Part shown: in pieces, positions 11,295 to 19,484 of the stretch
Position numbering within the stretch: the first letter of the stretch is position 1
How the letters are laid out: each line of letters starts with the position of its first letter
Source of the DNA: Enterobacter quasihormaechei
Lineage (GTDB): Bacteria; Pseudomonadota; Gammaproteobacteria; Enterobacterales; Enterobacteriaceae
Assembly: GCF_004331385.1 (NCBI RefSeq)
Contig: NZ_SJON01000012.1
Coordinates: forward strand, 58,321-122,320
DNA: 64,000 nucleotides
Direction: 5' to 3'
Notes under the pieces: model-generated
Seen by the model: only the letters and a program-made list of their open reading frames with translations
Databases searched by the model: none
Told to the model about the DNA's origin: nothing
Made by a program: the position numbers and the translations under genes

Positions 11295-11631
11295 CCGCAA
11301 AGCGCGGCGGGAAGCAGACCCCGGGCTTCAGCCGGAGCGTACCTCGCTGGCCTGGCTACGCACGCTGCTGGGGTATGGCGCGCTGATTGCGCTTGCCATT
11401 AAGCACAACTGGCACCGCACGGGGATGCCATTCTGGATCTCCATCGTTGTGCTGGCGCTGGTAGCCATTATTTTATGGCGCTATACCCGCAGCCGGAACC
11501 TGATGGACGTCGCGCACAGTGATTTCGCACAGCCAGGGGCGGTGCGGGATAAGTTCCTGATCGCCCTGGCCGTGTTGTCCCTGTCGCTGCTGTTTGCGGT
11601 AACCCATATTCGACAAATTTTGCATCTGTAG
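11284..11631 (+). CDS. yidG: Inner-membrane protein YidG (DUF202)
   Basis: 115 residues, paralogue of YidH with three predicted membrane helices and the DUF202 motif LQPERTSLAWLRTLLGYGALI near the N-terminus. The start ATG at 11284 lies inside yidH. The two-gene arrangement is the same as in E. coli. Function unknown. A REP element begins at the stop codon. Confidence 0.92.
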   Translation: MPDSRKARREADPGLQPERTSLAWLRTLLGYGALIALAIKHNWHRTGMPFWISIVVLALVAIILWRYTRSRNLMDVAHSDFAQPGAVRDKFLIALAVLSLSLLFAVTHIRQILHL

Positions 11632-11658
11632 GCCGGGTAAGGCGCCGCCGCCCGGCAT
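11628..11658. repeat. REP element between yidG and dsdA
   Basis: GTAGGCCGGGTAAGGCG with CGCCGCCCGGCAT forms a single REP palindrome. It overlaps the yidG stop and fills the gap to the convergent dsdA. Confidence 0.8.
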
Positions 11659-11660
11659 AA

Positions 11661-12947
11661 TTACTTCCCTTTCGCCAGATAATTCGCCATCTCGTCATCC
11701 GGCACCATGCCGCCGCCGGTTGCCCAGACCAGGTGCGTCGTGTTGGCATCTGACTTTATCCGTACCGGCCCCACCATCCCCGCCAGCGCCGACGGCTCCA
11801 GGCGAATGCCCTCCTCCTGCGCCAGCCAGCCGAGCAGGTCGTACATGCTCTGATCGGAGAGGGTAAAGAACCCGTCAAGCAGACGCTCCATCGCGCGACC
11901 CACGAAGCCGGACGCGCGGCCTACCGCCAGCCCGTCCGCCGCCGTCACGTTATCAATACCCAGATCCTGTACGGCGATCTCATCGTGCAGACCGGTATGG
12001 ACACCCAGCAGCATGCACGGCGAGTGCGTAGGCTCGGCGAAGAAACAGTGCACGCTGTCGCCAAAGGCCAGCTTCAGGCCAAACGCCACGCCGCCGGGCC
12101 CGCCGCCGACGCCGCACGGCAGATAGACGTTTAGGGGATGTTCAGCGTCCACCACGCGCCCCTGTGCGGCAAACTGCGCTTTCAGGCGCTCGCCCGCCAC
12201 CGCATAGCCCAGGAACAGCGTGCGGGAGTTCTCATCGTCAATAAAGAAGCAGTTCGGATCGCTTTCCGCTGCTTTGCGCCCTTGCTCCACCGCCACACCG
12301 TAATCCTGCTCGTATTCCACAACGATCACGCCGTGGCTGCGCAGCCTGGCTTTTTTCCATTCACGGGCGTCGGCAGACATATGCACCGTAACCTTAAAGC
12401 CGATGCGCGCGCTCATGATGCCGATGGACAGCCCGAGGTTGCCGGTTGAGCCCACGGCGATGCTGTACTGGCTGAAGAAGTCCTTGAAGCGCGGCTCCAG
12501 CAGAATGCTGTAATCGTCATCCAGCTTGAGCAAGCCTGAGGCCAGCGCCAGTTTCTCCGCGTGAGCCAGCACTTCATAAATGCCGCCGCGCGCTTTAATG
12601 GAGCCGGAAATAGGCAGATGGCTGTCTTTTTTCAGCAGCAGCGTGCCGGGGATCGTTACGCCACATTCCTGCTCCAGACGCGTTTTCATTGCCGGAATGG
12701 CGACCAGTTCAGATTCAATAATTCCGCCCGCTGCCGCCGTTTCCGGGAAGGCTTTCGCCAGATACGGCGCGAAGCGTTGCAGGCGCGCGTGGGCGTCGTC
12801 AACGTCGGCTTTGGTCAGCCCGACATAGGGCAACCCTTCAGCCAGCGTCGTGGTACGCGGGTTGAGCCAGGTGGTTTCTTCCAGGGCAATCAGATCCTCA
12901 ACCAGAGGAAACCGTGCGGTTAACGCGTTGATCGTTGCGCTTTTCAT
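11661..12947 (-). CDS. dsdA: D-serine dehydratase (deaminase), short form
   Basis: 428 residues. PLP-dependent, converts D-serine to pyruvate and ammonia. The Schiff-base lysine is K118 in [10 protein letters not shown], and the phosphate-binding glycine loop is [12 protein letters not shown]. The start at 12947 ([10 protein letters not shown]) is preferred because GAAGAG lies upstream; 12974 is a possible longer start. Compared with the remembered E. coli enzyme (442 aa), about 14 residues are missing between GMVGPVRI and [12 protein letters not shown] near the C-terminus, with no frameshift. Divergent from dsdC with no dsdX between them. Confidence 0.93.
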   Translation of the reverse strand: MKSATINALTARFPLVEDLIALEETTWLNPRTTTLAEGLPYVGLTKADVDDAHARLQRFAPYLAKAFPETAAAGGIIESELVAIPAMKTRLEQECGVTIPGTLLLKKDSHLPISGSIKARGGIYEVLAHAEKLALASGLLKLDDDYSILLEPRFKDFFSQYSIAVGSTGNLGLSIGIMSARIGFKVTVHMSADAREWKKARLRSHGVIVVEYEQDYGVAVEQGRKAAESDPNCFFIDDENSRTLFLGYAVAGERLKAQFAAQGRVVDAEHPLNVYLPCGVGGGPGGVAFGLKLAFGDSVHCFFAEPTHSPCMLLGVHTGLHDEIAVQDLGIDNVTAADGLAVGRASGFVGRAMERLLDGFFTLSDQSMYDLLGWLAQEEGIRLEPSALAGMVGPVRIKSDANTTHLVWATGGGMVPDDEMANYLAKGK

Positions 12948-13068
12948 CGTCCATCTCTTCGCAAGGGGGTTCATCCGGTATTAAGCATAAAAAAGAGGCA
13001 TACTGACAAATGATATAAATTGCGTTTCAGGTGAACCAGATTGAACCAACCACGAAGAGATGAGGGCG

Positions 13069-13983
13069 ATGGTGGAAGATAAGCGACGGCTAAACGGCTG
13101 GCAGCTGTCCAAAATGCATACCTTTGAAGCGGCTGCCCGGTATGAATCTTTTGCGCTGGCAGCCGCTGAGCTGTCCCTGACCCCCAGCGCGGTAAGCCAC
13201 CGCATCAGCCTGCTGGAAGACGAGCTGGGCATTCAGCTGTTTACACGCTCGCACCGCAAAGTTGAGCTGACGCAGGAGGGGAAGCGCGTGTACTGGACGC
13301 TAAAATCCTCGCTCGACGCGCTGAACCAGGAGGTTCTGGACATTAAAAACCAGGCGCTGTCGGGCACGCTGACGGTTTATTCCCGTCCGTCGATCGCCCA
13401 GTGCTGGCTGGTGCCGATGCTTGGCGACTTTACCCAACGCTATCCGTCTATTTCGCTGAACGTGCTGACGGGCAATGAAGACGTGAATATGCAGCGAACG
13501 GGCGTCGATCTGGCGCTCTATTTCGATGATTCACCGCCGAAGCAGCTCGGTTATCACTTCCTGATGGATGAAGCGATCCTGCCGGTCTGCTCACCGGAAT
13601 ATGCCAGGCAGCACGCGCTGGCGCAAAATCCCGATAACCTTCACCGCTGCACGCTGCTCCATGACCGTCAGGCCTGGAGCCACGATTCCGCCACGGATGA
13701 ATGGTCAAGCTGGGCGACGCATTTTGGCGTGAATATGCCGCCCTCATCGGGGATTGGGTTCGACCGTGCGGATCTGGCGATTATTGCCGCGACGCACCAC
13801 GCCGGCGTTGCGATGGGGCGAAAAAGGCTGGTGCAAAAGCATCTCGTGTGCGGCGAGCTGATTGCCCCTTTCGGCGAAAAGACGCTTAAATGTCATCAGC
13901 ACTACTACGTCTCAACGCTTTCGGGCCGGCAATGGCCAAAAATTGACGCCTTTATCGGCTGGCTGAAAGAGCGGGCGAACTGA
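13069..13983 (+). CDS. dsdC: D-serine operon activator DsdC (LysR family)
   Basis: 304 residues from ATG 13069 (an ATG at 13060 would add three; GAAGAG at 13054-13059 suits 13069 better). The LysR helix-turn-helix covers about residues 10-65 (FALAAAELSLTPSAVSHRISLLEDELG), followed by the periplasmic-binding-like effector domain that senses D-serine. It activates the divergent dsdA. In E. coli it also controls dsdX, which is not found here. Confidence 0.94.
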   Translation: MVEDKRRLNGWQLSKMHTFEAAARYESFALAAAELSLTPSAVSHRISLLEDELGIQLFTRSHRKVELTQEGKRVYWTLKSSLDALNQEVLDIKNQALSGTLTVYSRPSIAQCWLVPMLGDFTQRYPSISLNVLTGNEDVNMQRTGVDLALYFDDSPPKQLGYHFLMDEAILPVCSPEYARQHALAQNPDNLHRCTLLHDRQAWSHDSATDEWSSWATHFGVNMPPSSGIGFDRADLAIIAATHHAGVAMGRKRLVQKHLVCGELIAPFGEKTLKCHQHYYVSTLSGRQWPKIDAFIGWLKERAN

Positions 13984-14067
13984 AGAATTATTACGCTTTG
14001 GCTCTACACCAAATGCGAAAAAGCGTGCTAAATACAGGCTAACGATTTGATTTTCGCAAGGTGCGAC

Positions 14068-15156
14068 GTGCTGAAGCCTTTCATTGTCACCGTGTTAGCG
14101 ATCGCTTCCGGCTGGGCCTGTGCCGCTGAGCCGCCGCTGACGGCTGCCCGTTACGCGCAGATGCTGGGTGTCGGGATGGACGTCGACTGGGCCCGCACCG
14201 AGCGCGGTATCCGAGAGTTTGATCCGCTGGTGGTCCGTGATTTTCGGGTGAAAGGCATACGTCATGTCCGCATTCGGGTGGCGGGCGAACCCACGGAAGC
14301 GCGACTGATTCACCTGCGCAAGCTGGTGGAGGCCTGCGAGCAATACGGCATCATCCCCATCGTCGCTTATCAGGCCGATGAATATAAAAACGACCCGAAA
14401 GCGGATACCGAAAAAGCGGTGATCGATTGGTGGATTGCCGTGGCGCATTATTTTGGTCAGCGTTCGCCGTTACTGGGGTTTGACCTGATCTACGAACCGG
14501 CGGACAAGCTCAACCACAACATGGTTTCCCTCAACCGGGTGTATGAGAAAGCGATCAAAGGCATTCACGCCATTGATGCCAGCCGCATGATTTTTATCGC
14601 ACCTCGCCTGCGCGCCGCGCCAGAGGATTTGTCCAGCCTGAAGCTGCCCGCGCACAGCCAGAATTACCTGCTGGCAGAGTGGCATATTTTCCCGTGGGGT
14701 CCGCTGAAAACGAACGGCAAATACCCGTGGACGTCCGGAACCGCGGCGGAGAAAACGGCTATTCGCAACCGAATCAACGCCGCCCTGCGCTGGCAACAAA
14801 AAACCGGGCACGTGAGTTGGGTAGGTGGCTGGGGTGTGGGCGAGTCGAAAACCCTGACGCCAACCGCCTCGCAGATGGCGTTTGCCACGTTTATGGCGTG
14901 CCAGCTGCAAAAGGCTGCTATTCCGTATGCGATAAACGCCGATGTTCAGTTTTATGACGGGGAAGAGGGGGCGTGGCGTCCTGCGCCAGAGCGGCTATTG
15001 CAGGCGATGATTGCGCCCGGGTGTGAAAAGCCCGGCGAGAAGCCGGGCCATCATGCGATTAAACAGGCTGTTCGTGATGCGAGACACGCGACGCCAGCGG
15101 CAGCCAGCACAGCAAAATCAGCAGCCCCATCAGAGTCATCAGCAAGCCTAAACTAG
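14068..15156 (+). CDS. Secreted GH5-like (cellulase-family) protein
   Basis: 362 residues. GTG 14068 is chosen as start: it opens a good signal peptide (MLKPFIVTVLAIASGWACA, cleavage after ACA) and has AAGG upstream. The mature part resembles the GH5/cellulase TIM barrel: RFVKGIRHVRIRV-type strand, WWIAVAHYFGQRSPLLGFDLIYEP (position of the usual NEP acid/base) and LLAEWHIFPWGP. The usual nucleophile motif GEWG/GEFG appears as GGWGVGES, so activity is doubtful. The last 98 bases run through the terminator and 3' end of emrD on the opposite strand, giving a low-complexity A/S/P tail. Substrate unknown. Confidence 0.75.
   Translation: MLKPFIVTVLAIASGWACAAEPPLTAARYAQMLGVGMDVDWARTERGIREFDPLVVRDFRVKGIRHVRIRVAGEPTEARLIHLRKLVEACEQYGIIPIVAYQADEYKNDPKADTEKAVIDWWIAVAHYFGQRSPLLGFDLIYEPADKLNHNMVSLNRVYEKAIKGIHAIDASRMIFIAPRLRAAPEDLSSLKLPAHSQNYLLAEWHIFPWGPLKTNGKYPWTSGTAAEKTAIRNRINAALRWQQKTGHVSWVGGWGVGESKTLTPTASQMAFATFMACQLQKAAIPYAINADVQFYDGEEGAWRPAPERLLQAMIAPGCEKPGEKPGHHAIKQAVRDARHATPAAASTAKSAAPSESSASLN
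15026..15048 (-). terminator. Probable terminator of emrD, inside the opposing gene
   Basis: Read on the minus strand, GCCCGGC and GCCGGGC form a stem with a five-base loop, followed by four T (15029-15026), 11 bases after the emrD stop. The same bases are coding sequence of the GH5-like gene on the plus strand. Confidence 0.7.
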
Positions 15157-16243
15157 CCTGCCCGGTCTGCGGCATCATCGCGGAGAGCCAGGCGAGCGCG
15201 CCGGAACCAATATTCTGCAAACCGCCCACCAGGGCACCAGCGGTACCCGCGAGGAACGGGAACGGCTCCATTGCGCCGCTGGTGGCGAGCGGGAACAGCA
15301 TGCCCGCGCCGAAGAAGAACAGCGCCGCCGGGACGAGCAACGTCCAGACCGACATCACGTCAAACAGCCCCGGGATCCACATCATCAGCCCGGCCAGCAG
15401 ACAGCTGATCACGGCCTGCCACATCAGCGTGGAGAAGCGTTTGTTCGGACGTCCGGCGAACCATGCGCCGAAGAACGCCGCCGGGATCGGCAGAATAAAC
15501 AGGATACTCACCACCATGCTGCTCAGGCCAAGGCCTGCGCCCAGCAGCACGCCGGAACAGGCTTCGAACACGGCAATGCCCGCCAGGCCGCCGATCAGCA
15601 TCAATAAATAACAGGTAAACGACCCGTTGCCGAACAGCGTTTTATAGCTGGCGATAAGCTTCGTGCGCGGCGCGTCCTGCGGACGTGTTTCCGGCATCCA
15701 GCGCGCCATGCTGAAGGTGACGATCGCGCACAGCACCAGCAGGAAGGCGTAACAGGCGCGCCAGGACCACACGGTGTCCAGCAGGCCACCGATCAGCGGC
15801 GCGAGCAGCGGGCTCACCAGAATACCCATGTTTAACAGGCTGTTGGCGTGACGGAGCTGGGTGCCTTGATACATATCTCGCGGCAGGGTACGCGCCATGA
15901 CCCCGCCTACGCCGGTGCCCACACCCTGGAGAGCGCTGGCGGCAATCAGTACGGTCAGGCTATGGGTGGTAATGGCAATGACCGTCGCCACCATGAAAAT
16001 GCTCATGCCCACCAGAATGACCGGGCGACGCCCGACGCGATCGGACAGGGGACCATAAACCAGCTGTGAAACGCCATAGGTCAGCAGGTAGGCTGCCATC
16101 ACGCTCTGTACCGCCCCTTCGCGGACGTTCAGATCTTTTGCCATATCGGCAATCGCCGGAATATAGATGGTTTGCGCCATCTGCCCGACGGCCACCAGTA
16201 ACACCAGCATCAACAATAAGTTCACGTTCCGTTGCTTTTTCAT
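15059..16243 (-). CDS. emrD: Multidrug efflux MFS transporter EmrD
   Basis: 394 residues, the E. coli length, 12 membrane helices. Drug:H+ antiporter of the DHA1 group exporting amphipathic uncouplers and detergents. Motif A (GPLSDRVGRRPVILVG) follows helix 2. The ATG at 16243 (MKKQRNVNLLL) matches E. coli; a TTG seven codons earlier is less likely. The 3' end overlaps the convergent GH5-like gene by 98 bases. Confidence 0.95.
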   Translation of the reverse strand: MKKQRNVNLLLMLVLLVAVGQMAQTIYIPAIADMAKDLNVREGAVQSVMAAYLLTYGVSQLVYGPLSDRVGRRPVILVGMSIFMVATVIAITTHSLTVLIAASALQGVGTGVGGVMARTLPRDMYQGTQLRHANSLLNMGILVSPLLAPLIGGLLDTVWSWRACYAFLLVLCAIVTFSMARWMPETRPQDAPRTKLIASYKTLFGNGSFTCYLLMLIGGLAGIAVFEACSGVLLGAGLGLSSMVVSILFILPIPAAFFGAWFAGRPNKRFSTLMWQAVISCLLAGLMMWIPGLFDVMSVWTLLVPAALFFFGAGMLFPLATSGAMEPFPFLAGTAGALVGGLQNIGSGALAWLSAMMPQTGQASLGLLMTLMGLLILLCWLPLASRVSHHEQPV

Positions 16244-16418
16244 GTCGCTGAATACTTTTGCCAAAAGAGAGAAATAAAGAATAAGTGACTACGCATTCCC
16301 ATAAATGCGCGAGGAATCTACCACAGTGAGATGACAATTTAAGCATTACTGTGATGAATGACAGAGGGCGTGAAGGCAGGATTTGTAAACAAGATCGGCA
16401 ACTAATGTTGCCAGCGAA

Positions 16419-17252
16419 TTACGCCAGGCGAAGCAGGACCGCACCGGCGGCTATACCCAGCGCCGCCGCGATGCGCAGGCCAGCAACTTTCTCTTTTAAA
16501 AGCACAAATGCGATTAATGCGCCGAAGAGAATCGAGGTTTCACGCAGCGCCGCGACCACCGCCAGCGGCGCCTGCGTCATCGCCCAAAGCGCCAGACCGT
16601 AAGATCCCATCGTCCCGACGCCGCCGAGTAGCCCCTTTTTCCAGTGCAGGCGCAGATAGGCTGACGCTTCACGGCGGCGGGCTACCATCGCCCAGCTCAG
16701 CAGGCAGAAGCCGTTCATGAAGAAGGTCCAGAGCGTGTAGCCCAGCGCCGAGTCTGATAACCGCACGCCGGTGCCGTCCACCAGCGTATACCCGGCGATA
16801 AAACAGGCGTTCAGCAGTGCCAGCCAGATCCCCTTGCGCGACTGCATGCGGCCATTCATCGCCATCGCCAGAATTGACAGGCAAATGACGCCGATACCGG
16901 ACCAGGCAAGCCAGGAGAGGTGGTCGCCAAGCGCCAGCACGCTGATCAGCGCCACCAGCAGCGGTGCGGTACCGCGCATCAGCGGATAGGTCTGGCTCAT
17001 GTCGGAGACCTGATAGGTTTTTGCCACCAGTACCGTATACACCACCTGTAACGCGCAGGAAACGAACAAATAGGGCCAGCTTGCAGCCGTCGGCTGGGGA
17101 GAGAAAGGCAGTAAAATCAGGGCAATAAGCGCGGCTGAACCGCTGACGCCGATCGCAGAGTAGAGCTTGTCCGTTCCGGCCTTAACGATGGCGTTCCAGC
17201 TGGCATGCAGCAGTGCGGCGAACAGTAAAATGCAGAAAACGGTGATGGTCAT
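16419..17252 (-). CDS. EamA/DMT-family transporter
   Basis: 277 residues with ten predicted membrane helices arranged as two EamA repeats (about residues 1-130 and 140-277). Typical signals are LHASWNAIVKAG at the start and LRETSILFGALIAFVLLKEK in the second repeat. Members export metabolites or amino acids; the substrate here cannot be inferred. Monocistronic, between emrD and an acetyltransferase, all on the minus strand. Confidence 0.85.
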   Translation of the reverse strand: MTITVFCILLFAALLHASWNAIVKAGTDKLYSAIGVSGSAALIALILLPFSPQPTAASWPYLFVSCALQVVYTVLVAKTYQVSDMSQTYPLMRGTAPLLVALISVLALGDHLSWLAWSGIGVICLSILAMAMNGRMQSRKGIWLALLNACFIAGYTLVDGTGVRLSDSALGYTLWTFFMNGFCLLSWAMVARRREASAYLRLHWKKGLLGGVGTMGSYGLALWAMTQAPLAVVAALRETSILFGALIAFVLLKEKVAGLRIAAALGIAAGAVLLRLA

Positions 17253-17314
17253 GGCGTTTCAAATGGTGAAATGTCATCCAACTGTAACATTCACCCTTGG
17301 ATGCTGCCAGACGC

Positions 17315-17761
17315 TTACACTGCGCAAAAAAGGCGGTGCGTGACCCGGGGTTCGTCTGACACCAGCCTGAAGCCTGCCCGATGATAAAATCCGTACGCAG
17401 TTTCCGGCGCATGGGTATTAAGAAAATCAAACCAGATGCTGGCATCCGCCATCACCACGGTCAAAAGCTGCTTTCCAATGCCCAGCCCGCGGCACTTTTC
17501 GCTGACATAGAGATGACGAATACGTCCGGCGCGCGGCTGCTGGCTGAACGGATCGCGATTAAGACCGCACACGCCCACTAGCTTGCCGTTAAGAAACGCC
17601 CCCAGCAGCTTTTCACCCGGGGCATTGAAGCGGTTTTCACCTCGCTGCCAGTTCTCTTCCAGCCTGCGCAGCATGTTGAAATTCAACGCGATACTCTCGG
17701 CCTTCAGGGCGATATAGCCCGGCTCATCAGGCGTAACAGGCTCAATTAACAGACGCGACAT
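17315..17761 (-). CDS. GNAT-family N-acetyltransferase
   Basis: 148 residues. The acetyl-CoA-binding motif A is RIRHLYVSEKCRGLGIGKQLL (Q/RxxGxG/A pattern as RGLGIG), and the C-terminal part reads GFYHRAGFRLVSDEP. Acceptor unknown. It ends just after tisB on the same strand; a strong hairpin separates the two. Confidence 0.85.
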   Translation of the reverse strand: MSRLLIEPVTPDEPGYIALKAESIALNFNMLRRLEENWQRGENRFNAPGEKLLGAFLNGKLVGVCGLNRDPFSQQPRAGRIRHLYVSEKCRGLGIGKQLLTVVMADASIWFDFLNTHAPETAYGFYHRAGFRLVSDEPRVTHRLFCAV

Positions 17762-17778
17762 AGCATTCCCTCGTTGTT

Positions 17779-17804
17779 AAAGAGGGGCGGTTGCCCGCCC
17801 CTCT
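17779..17804 (-). terminator. Terminator of the tisAB transcript
   Basis: On the minus strand a 9-bp stem (GAGGGGCGG / CCGCCCCTC) with a four-base loop is followed by TTTAA. It lies 22 bases after the tisB stop, directly before the acetyltransferase gene. Confidence 0.7.
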
Positions 17805-17825
17805 CAGGTGCGACTTGAACCTGAA

Positions 17826-17915
17826 TCACCGAACGTATTTCAGGACAGCATCAAGCAGTTGCAATACAGCAACAATGAGTTTGAGGACAAGTATGACCAT
17901 ATCCACGACGCTCAT
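17826..17915 (-). CDS. tisB: SOS-induced membrane toxin TisB
   Basis: 29 residues: MSVVDMVILVLKLIVAVLQ followed by LLDAVLKYVR. This matches E. coli TisB position by position (same length, same LKLIVA, LQLLDAVLKY core). TisB inserts in the inner membrane, dissipates proton motive force and promotes persistence during the SOS response. AAAGGAG lies 6 bases before the ATG. It sits between emrD and ilvB, as in E. coli. The mRNA begins near a LexA box about 200 bases upstream and is targeted by the divergent IstR RNA. Confidence 0.93.
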   Translation of the reverse strand: MSVVDMVILVLKLIVAVLQLLDAVLKYVR

Positions 17916-17987
17916 ACGCGTCTCCTTTTGGTTAAAAGGAGCACGATGCTGGCGTACCTTTCCGCCGCCTGTGGCCAGCACCTGGAT

Positions 17988-18005
17988 TGACGTAACACAG
18001 TGTGC
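17988..18005 (-). promoter_or_regulatory. IstR target site in the tisAB leader (18-base repeat of IstR)
   Basis: TTGACGTAACACAGTGTG on the plus strand is identical to the 5' segment of IstR at 18232-18249. The tisAB mRNA, made from the minus strand, therefore carries an 18-base perfect complement of IstR about 75 bases before the tisB start. In E. coli this is the ribosome standby site that IstR-1 blocks. The rest of the 17916-18115 leader holds the region where tisA would lie; I did not identify that untranslated frame. Confidence 0.88.
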
Positions 18006-18115
18006 TCACTTCAGGGGTTAAGGCACTGACGGCACCACCCGTTTCAGCCAGGACTTCGTTGCGCCGGTAAACTGCGGCCCCCTCGCTCACTGCGAACACC
18101 CTCAGTATAGATAAA

Positions 18116-18135
18116 TACTGTATGCATGAACAGTA
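18116..18135 (-). promoter_or_regulatory. LexA box controlling tisAB
   Basis: TACTGTATGCATGAACAGTA has the CTG-N10-CAG core and flanking TA/TA of the SOS box. A TATACT element at 18102-18107 on the minus strand is a suitable -10 for tisAB. The longer IstR-2 form, LexA-controlled in E. coli, could start from the same area in the other direction. Confidence 0.9.
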
Positions 18136-18195
18136 TTTTATGGACAAAATTTGGAAGGCGATCCATACTCAAAAACGTCAAAATCCGTGCCGGAA

Positions 18196-18224
18196 TTGCG
18201 CGTTCGTCTTCGATCGCGTATACT
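18196..18224 (+). promoter_or_regulatory. Promoter of IstR-1
   Basis: TTGCGC (18196-18201), a 17-base spacer and TATACT (18219-18224) place transcription start at about 18231, the first base of the IstR-1-like sequence. Confidence 0.7.
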
Positions 18225-18230
18225 TTTCGC

Positions 18231-18306
18231 GTTGACGTAACACAGTGTGTTCTGCGGCGACCAACCGCAAAACCCTGAAAAAAACCTCGCTTAGGCGGGG
18301 TTTTTT
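18231..18306 (+). ncRNA. istR: IstR-1 antitoxin small RNA
   Basis: About 76 nt. The 5' part GTTGACGTAACACAGTGTG closely resembles remembered E. coli IstR-1 and is an exact antisense to the tisAB leader. The 3' end is an intrinsic terminator: AAAACCTCGC / GCGGGGTTTT stem (18281-18304), TTAG loop, then a T run. IstR-1 is constitutively made and keeps TisB off until SOS induction outnumbers it. Confidence 0.9.
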
Positions 18307-18339
18307 GTTTTCTGAGGTTAGACAAAAAATTGACGGGCG

Positions 18340-18371
18340 TTGACATATTGGCAACGCATGTTATTGTTGCC
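18340..18371 (+). promoter_or_regulatory. Promoter and likely HigA operator of higBA
   Basis: TTGACA (18340-18345) and TATTGT (18362-18367), 16 bases apart, form a promoter. The inverted repeat GGCAAC (18350-18355) / GTTGCC (18366-18371) overlaps the -10, and a further GGCAAC follows at 18377. This position fits autorepression by the antitoxin. Confidence 0.65.
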
Positions 18372-18402
18372 ATTATGGCAACGGACGCGGCAGGCATGCA
18401 GT

Positions 18403-18717
18403 ATGCATTTAATCTCAATGAAGGCAGTTTGTGAGGCGGTAAGCCAGTTTCCACAATACAGGGATGAACTTCTCTTTTTGGGAAGAGTTATCGAAAAAAG
18501 CCATTGCCCGACGCCTGCTGCGCTAAGAAAACTGTTTCCAACGCTGGATAACTTCAAGTATCTCGATAAGCATTATGTTATTGATATTGCAAATAACAAT
18601 CTCAGAGTAGTGGCTCTCATTTTCTTTGAAAGCCAAAAGTTTTATGTGCGCCATGTTTTTACTCATAAGTAATATGACCGTTTTACGGAGAAACATCGCA
18701 CTAAGGGGAAGAAATGA
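18403..18717 (+). pseudogene. higB: HigB-type mRNA interferase toxin, interrupted by an in-frame stop
   Basis: Residues 1-89 (MHLISMKAVCEAV to VRHVFTHK) follow E. coli HigB (YgjN), a RelE-fold ribosome-dependent RNase. TAA at 18670-18672 stands where the family has the Glu codon of THKEYD. After it the same frame continues YDRFTEKHRTKGKK to TGA 18715-18717, which overlaps the antitoxin ATG by 4 bases. The full-length frame would encode 104 residues, as in E. coli. As written, the toxin lacks its last 15 residues and is probably weak or inactive. Confidence 0.85.
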
Positions 18718-19133
18718 TGATCGTTGCTGATGCACTAAAAGCTACGCATGACCTTGTTGCGGCTGTTCCTCTGCTGGGTGAACATCCTAACGAGAAGGAT
18801 TACCAGGACGCACTGGAGCTGGTTGAGTATCTGCTCATGCATGAACCTGGCAGCCCTTTACTGGATATTGTATGTGCGAGAATCAGCCGCTACGAAGCAA
18901 ACCGGCCTGAAATTGTCGCGCTACGCCAGGAGATGGAATCTGTTCCCGTGGGGATTGCGGTGTTAAGAACGCTTATGGATCAGCACAAACTCACTATTTC
19001 GGATTTTCAGGATGAAATAGGCAGTAAATCAATGGTTTCAAGGGTACTCAATGGGCAGCGTCAGCTCACACTGAACCATATAAAAAAACTGGCGGCCCGC
19101 TTTGGCGTTTCGCCTGCGCTGTTTATTGAGTGA
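18714..19133 (+). CDS. higA: HigA antitoxin (XRE-family)
   Basis: 139 residues. The N-terminal part binds toxin, and the C-terminal Cro/C1 helix-turn-helix covers about residues 80-135 (KLTISDFQDEIGSKSMVSRVLNGQRQLTLNHIKKLAARFGVSP). It matches E. coli HigA over its length. A classical toxin-first order with an ATGA overlap. The antitoxin looks intact while the toxin has a stop, so it may now act only as an autoregulator. Confidence 0.92.
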   Translation: MMIVADALKATHDLVAAVPLLGEHPNEKDYQDALELVEYLLMHEPGSPLLDIVCARISRYEANRPEIVALRQEMESVPVGIAVLRTLMDQHKLTISDFQDEIGSKSMVSRVLNGQRQLTLNHIKKLAARFGVSPALFIE

Positions 19134-19279
19134 GATAAAAGCCTTTTTATGGTTTCATCACCCAACAAACGAAACGTGATCCCTGACGCATTTTTGCGCA
19201 GATGAAAATATTTCCATTGTCACGCCCGAAAACCTGTGTTTGTATAAATTCAATCAATGATTCCAAACACAGGTCCCCA

Positions 19280-19378
19280 ATGACTTCATCCATCTTCACT
19301 TCGACCCTACTAAAAACTGCGCAACCAGCCGCAGTGGTCGTCGTGCGTGTGGTGGTGGTCGTCGGCAATGCGCCGTAG
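19280..19378 (+). CDS. ivbL: ilvB operon leader peptide IvbL
   Basis: 32 residues, MTSSIFTSTLLKTAQPAAV then VVVRVVVVVGNAP, ending in the same Val-rich run as E. coli IvbL. Ribosome stalling at the Val and Leu codons when these amino acids are scarce prevents formation of the attenuator downstream, allowing ilvBN transcription. The 146-base gap before it contains a TATAAA at 19243-19248 as a possible -10. Confidence 0.95.
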   Translation: MTSSIFTSTLLKTAQPAAVVVVRVVVVVGNAP

Positions 19379-19401
19379 GGACTGGATCAACACACGAATC
19401 C

Positions 19402-19436
19402 AAAACCCCGCCGGCGCAAACCGGGCGGGGTTTTTC
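19402..19436 (+). terminator. Transcription attenuator of ilvBN
   Basis: AAAACCCCGCC (19402-19412) pairs with GGCGGGGTTTT (19424-19434) and a T run follows. It lies 24 bases after the ivbL stop and 50 bases before ilvB, as expected for the attenuator. Confidence 0.88.
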
Positions 19437-19484
19437 GTTTAGGACCCTCCCCGGAAGGCTGGCTCAGAAGAAAAGGACTGGAGC

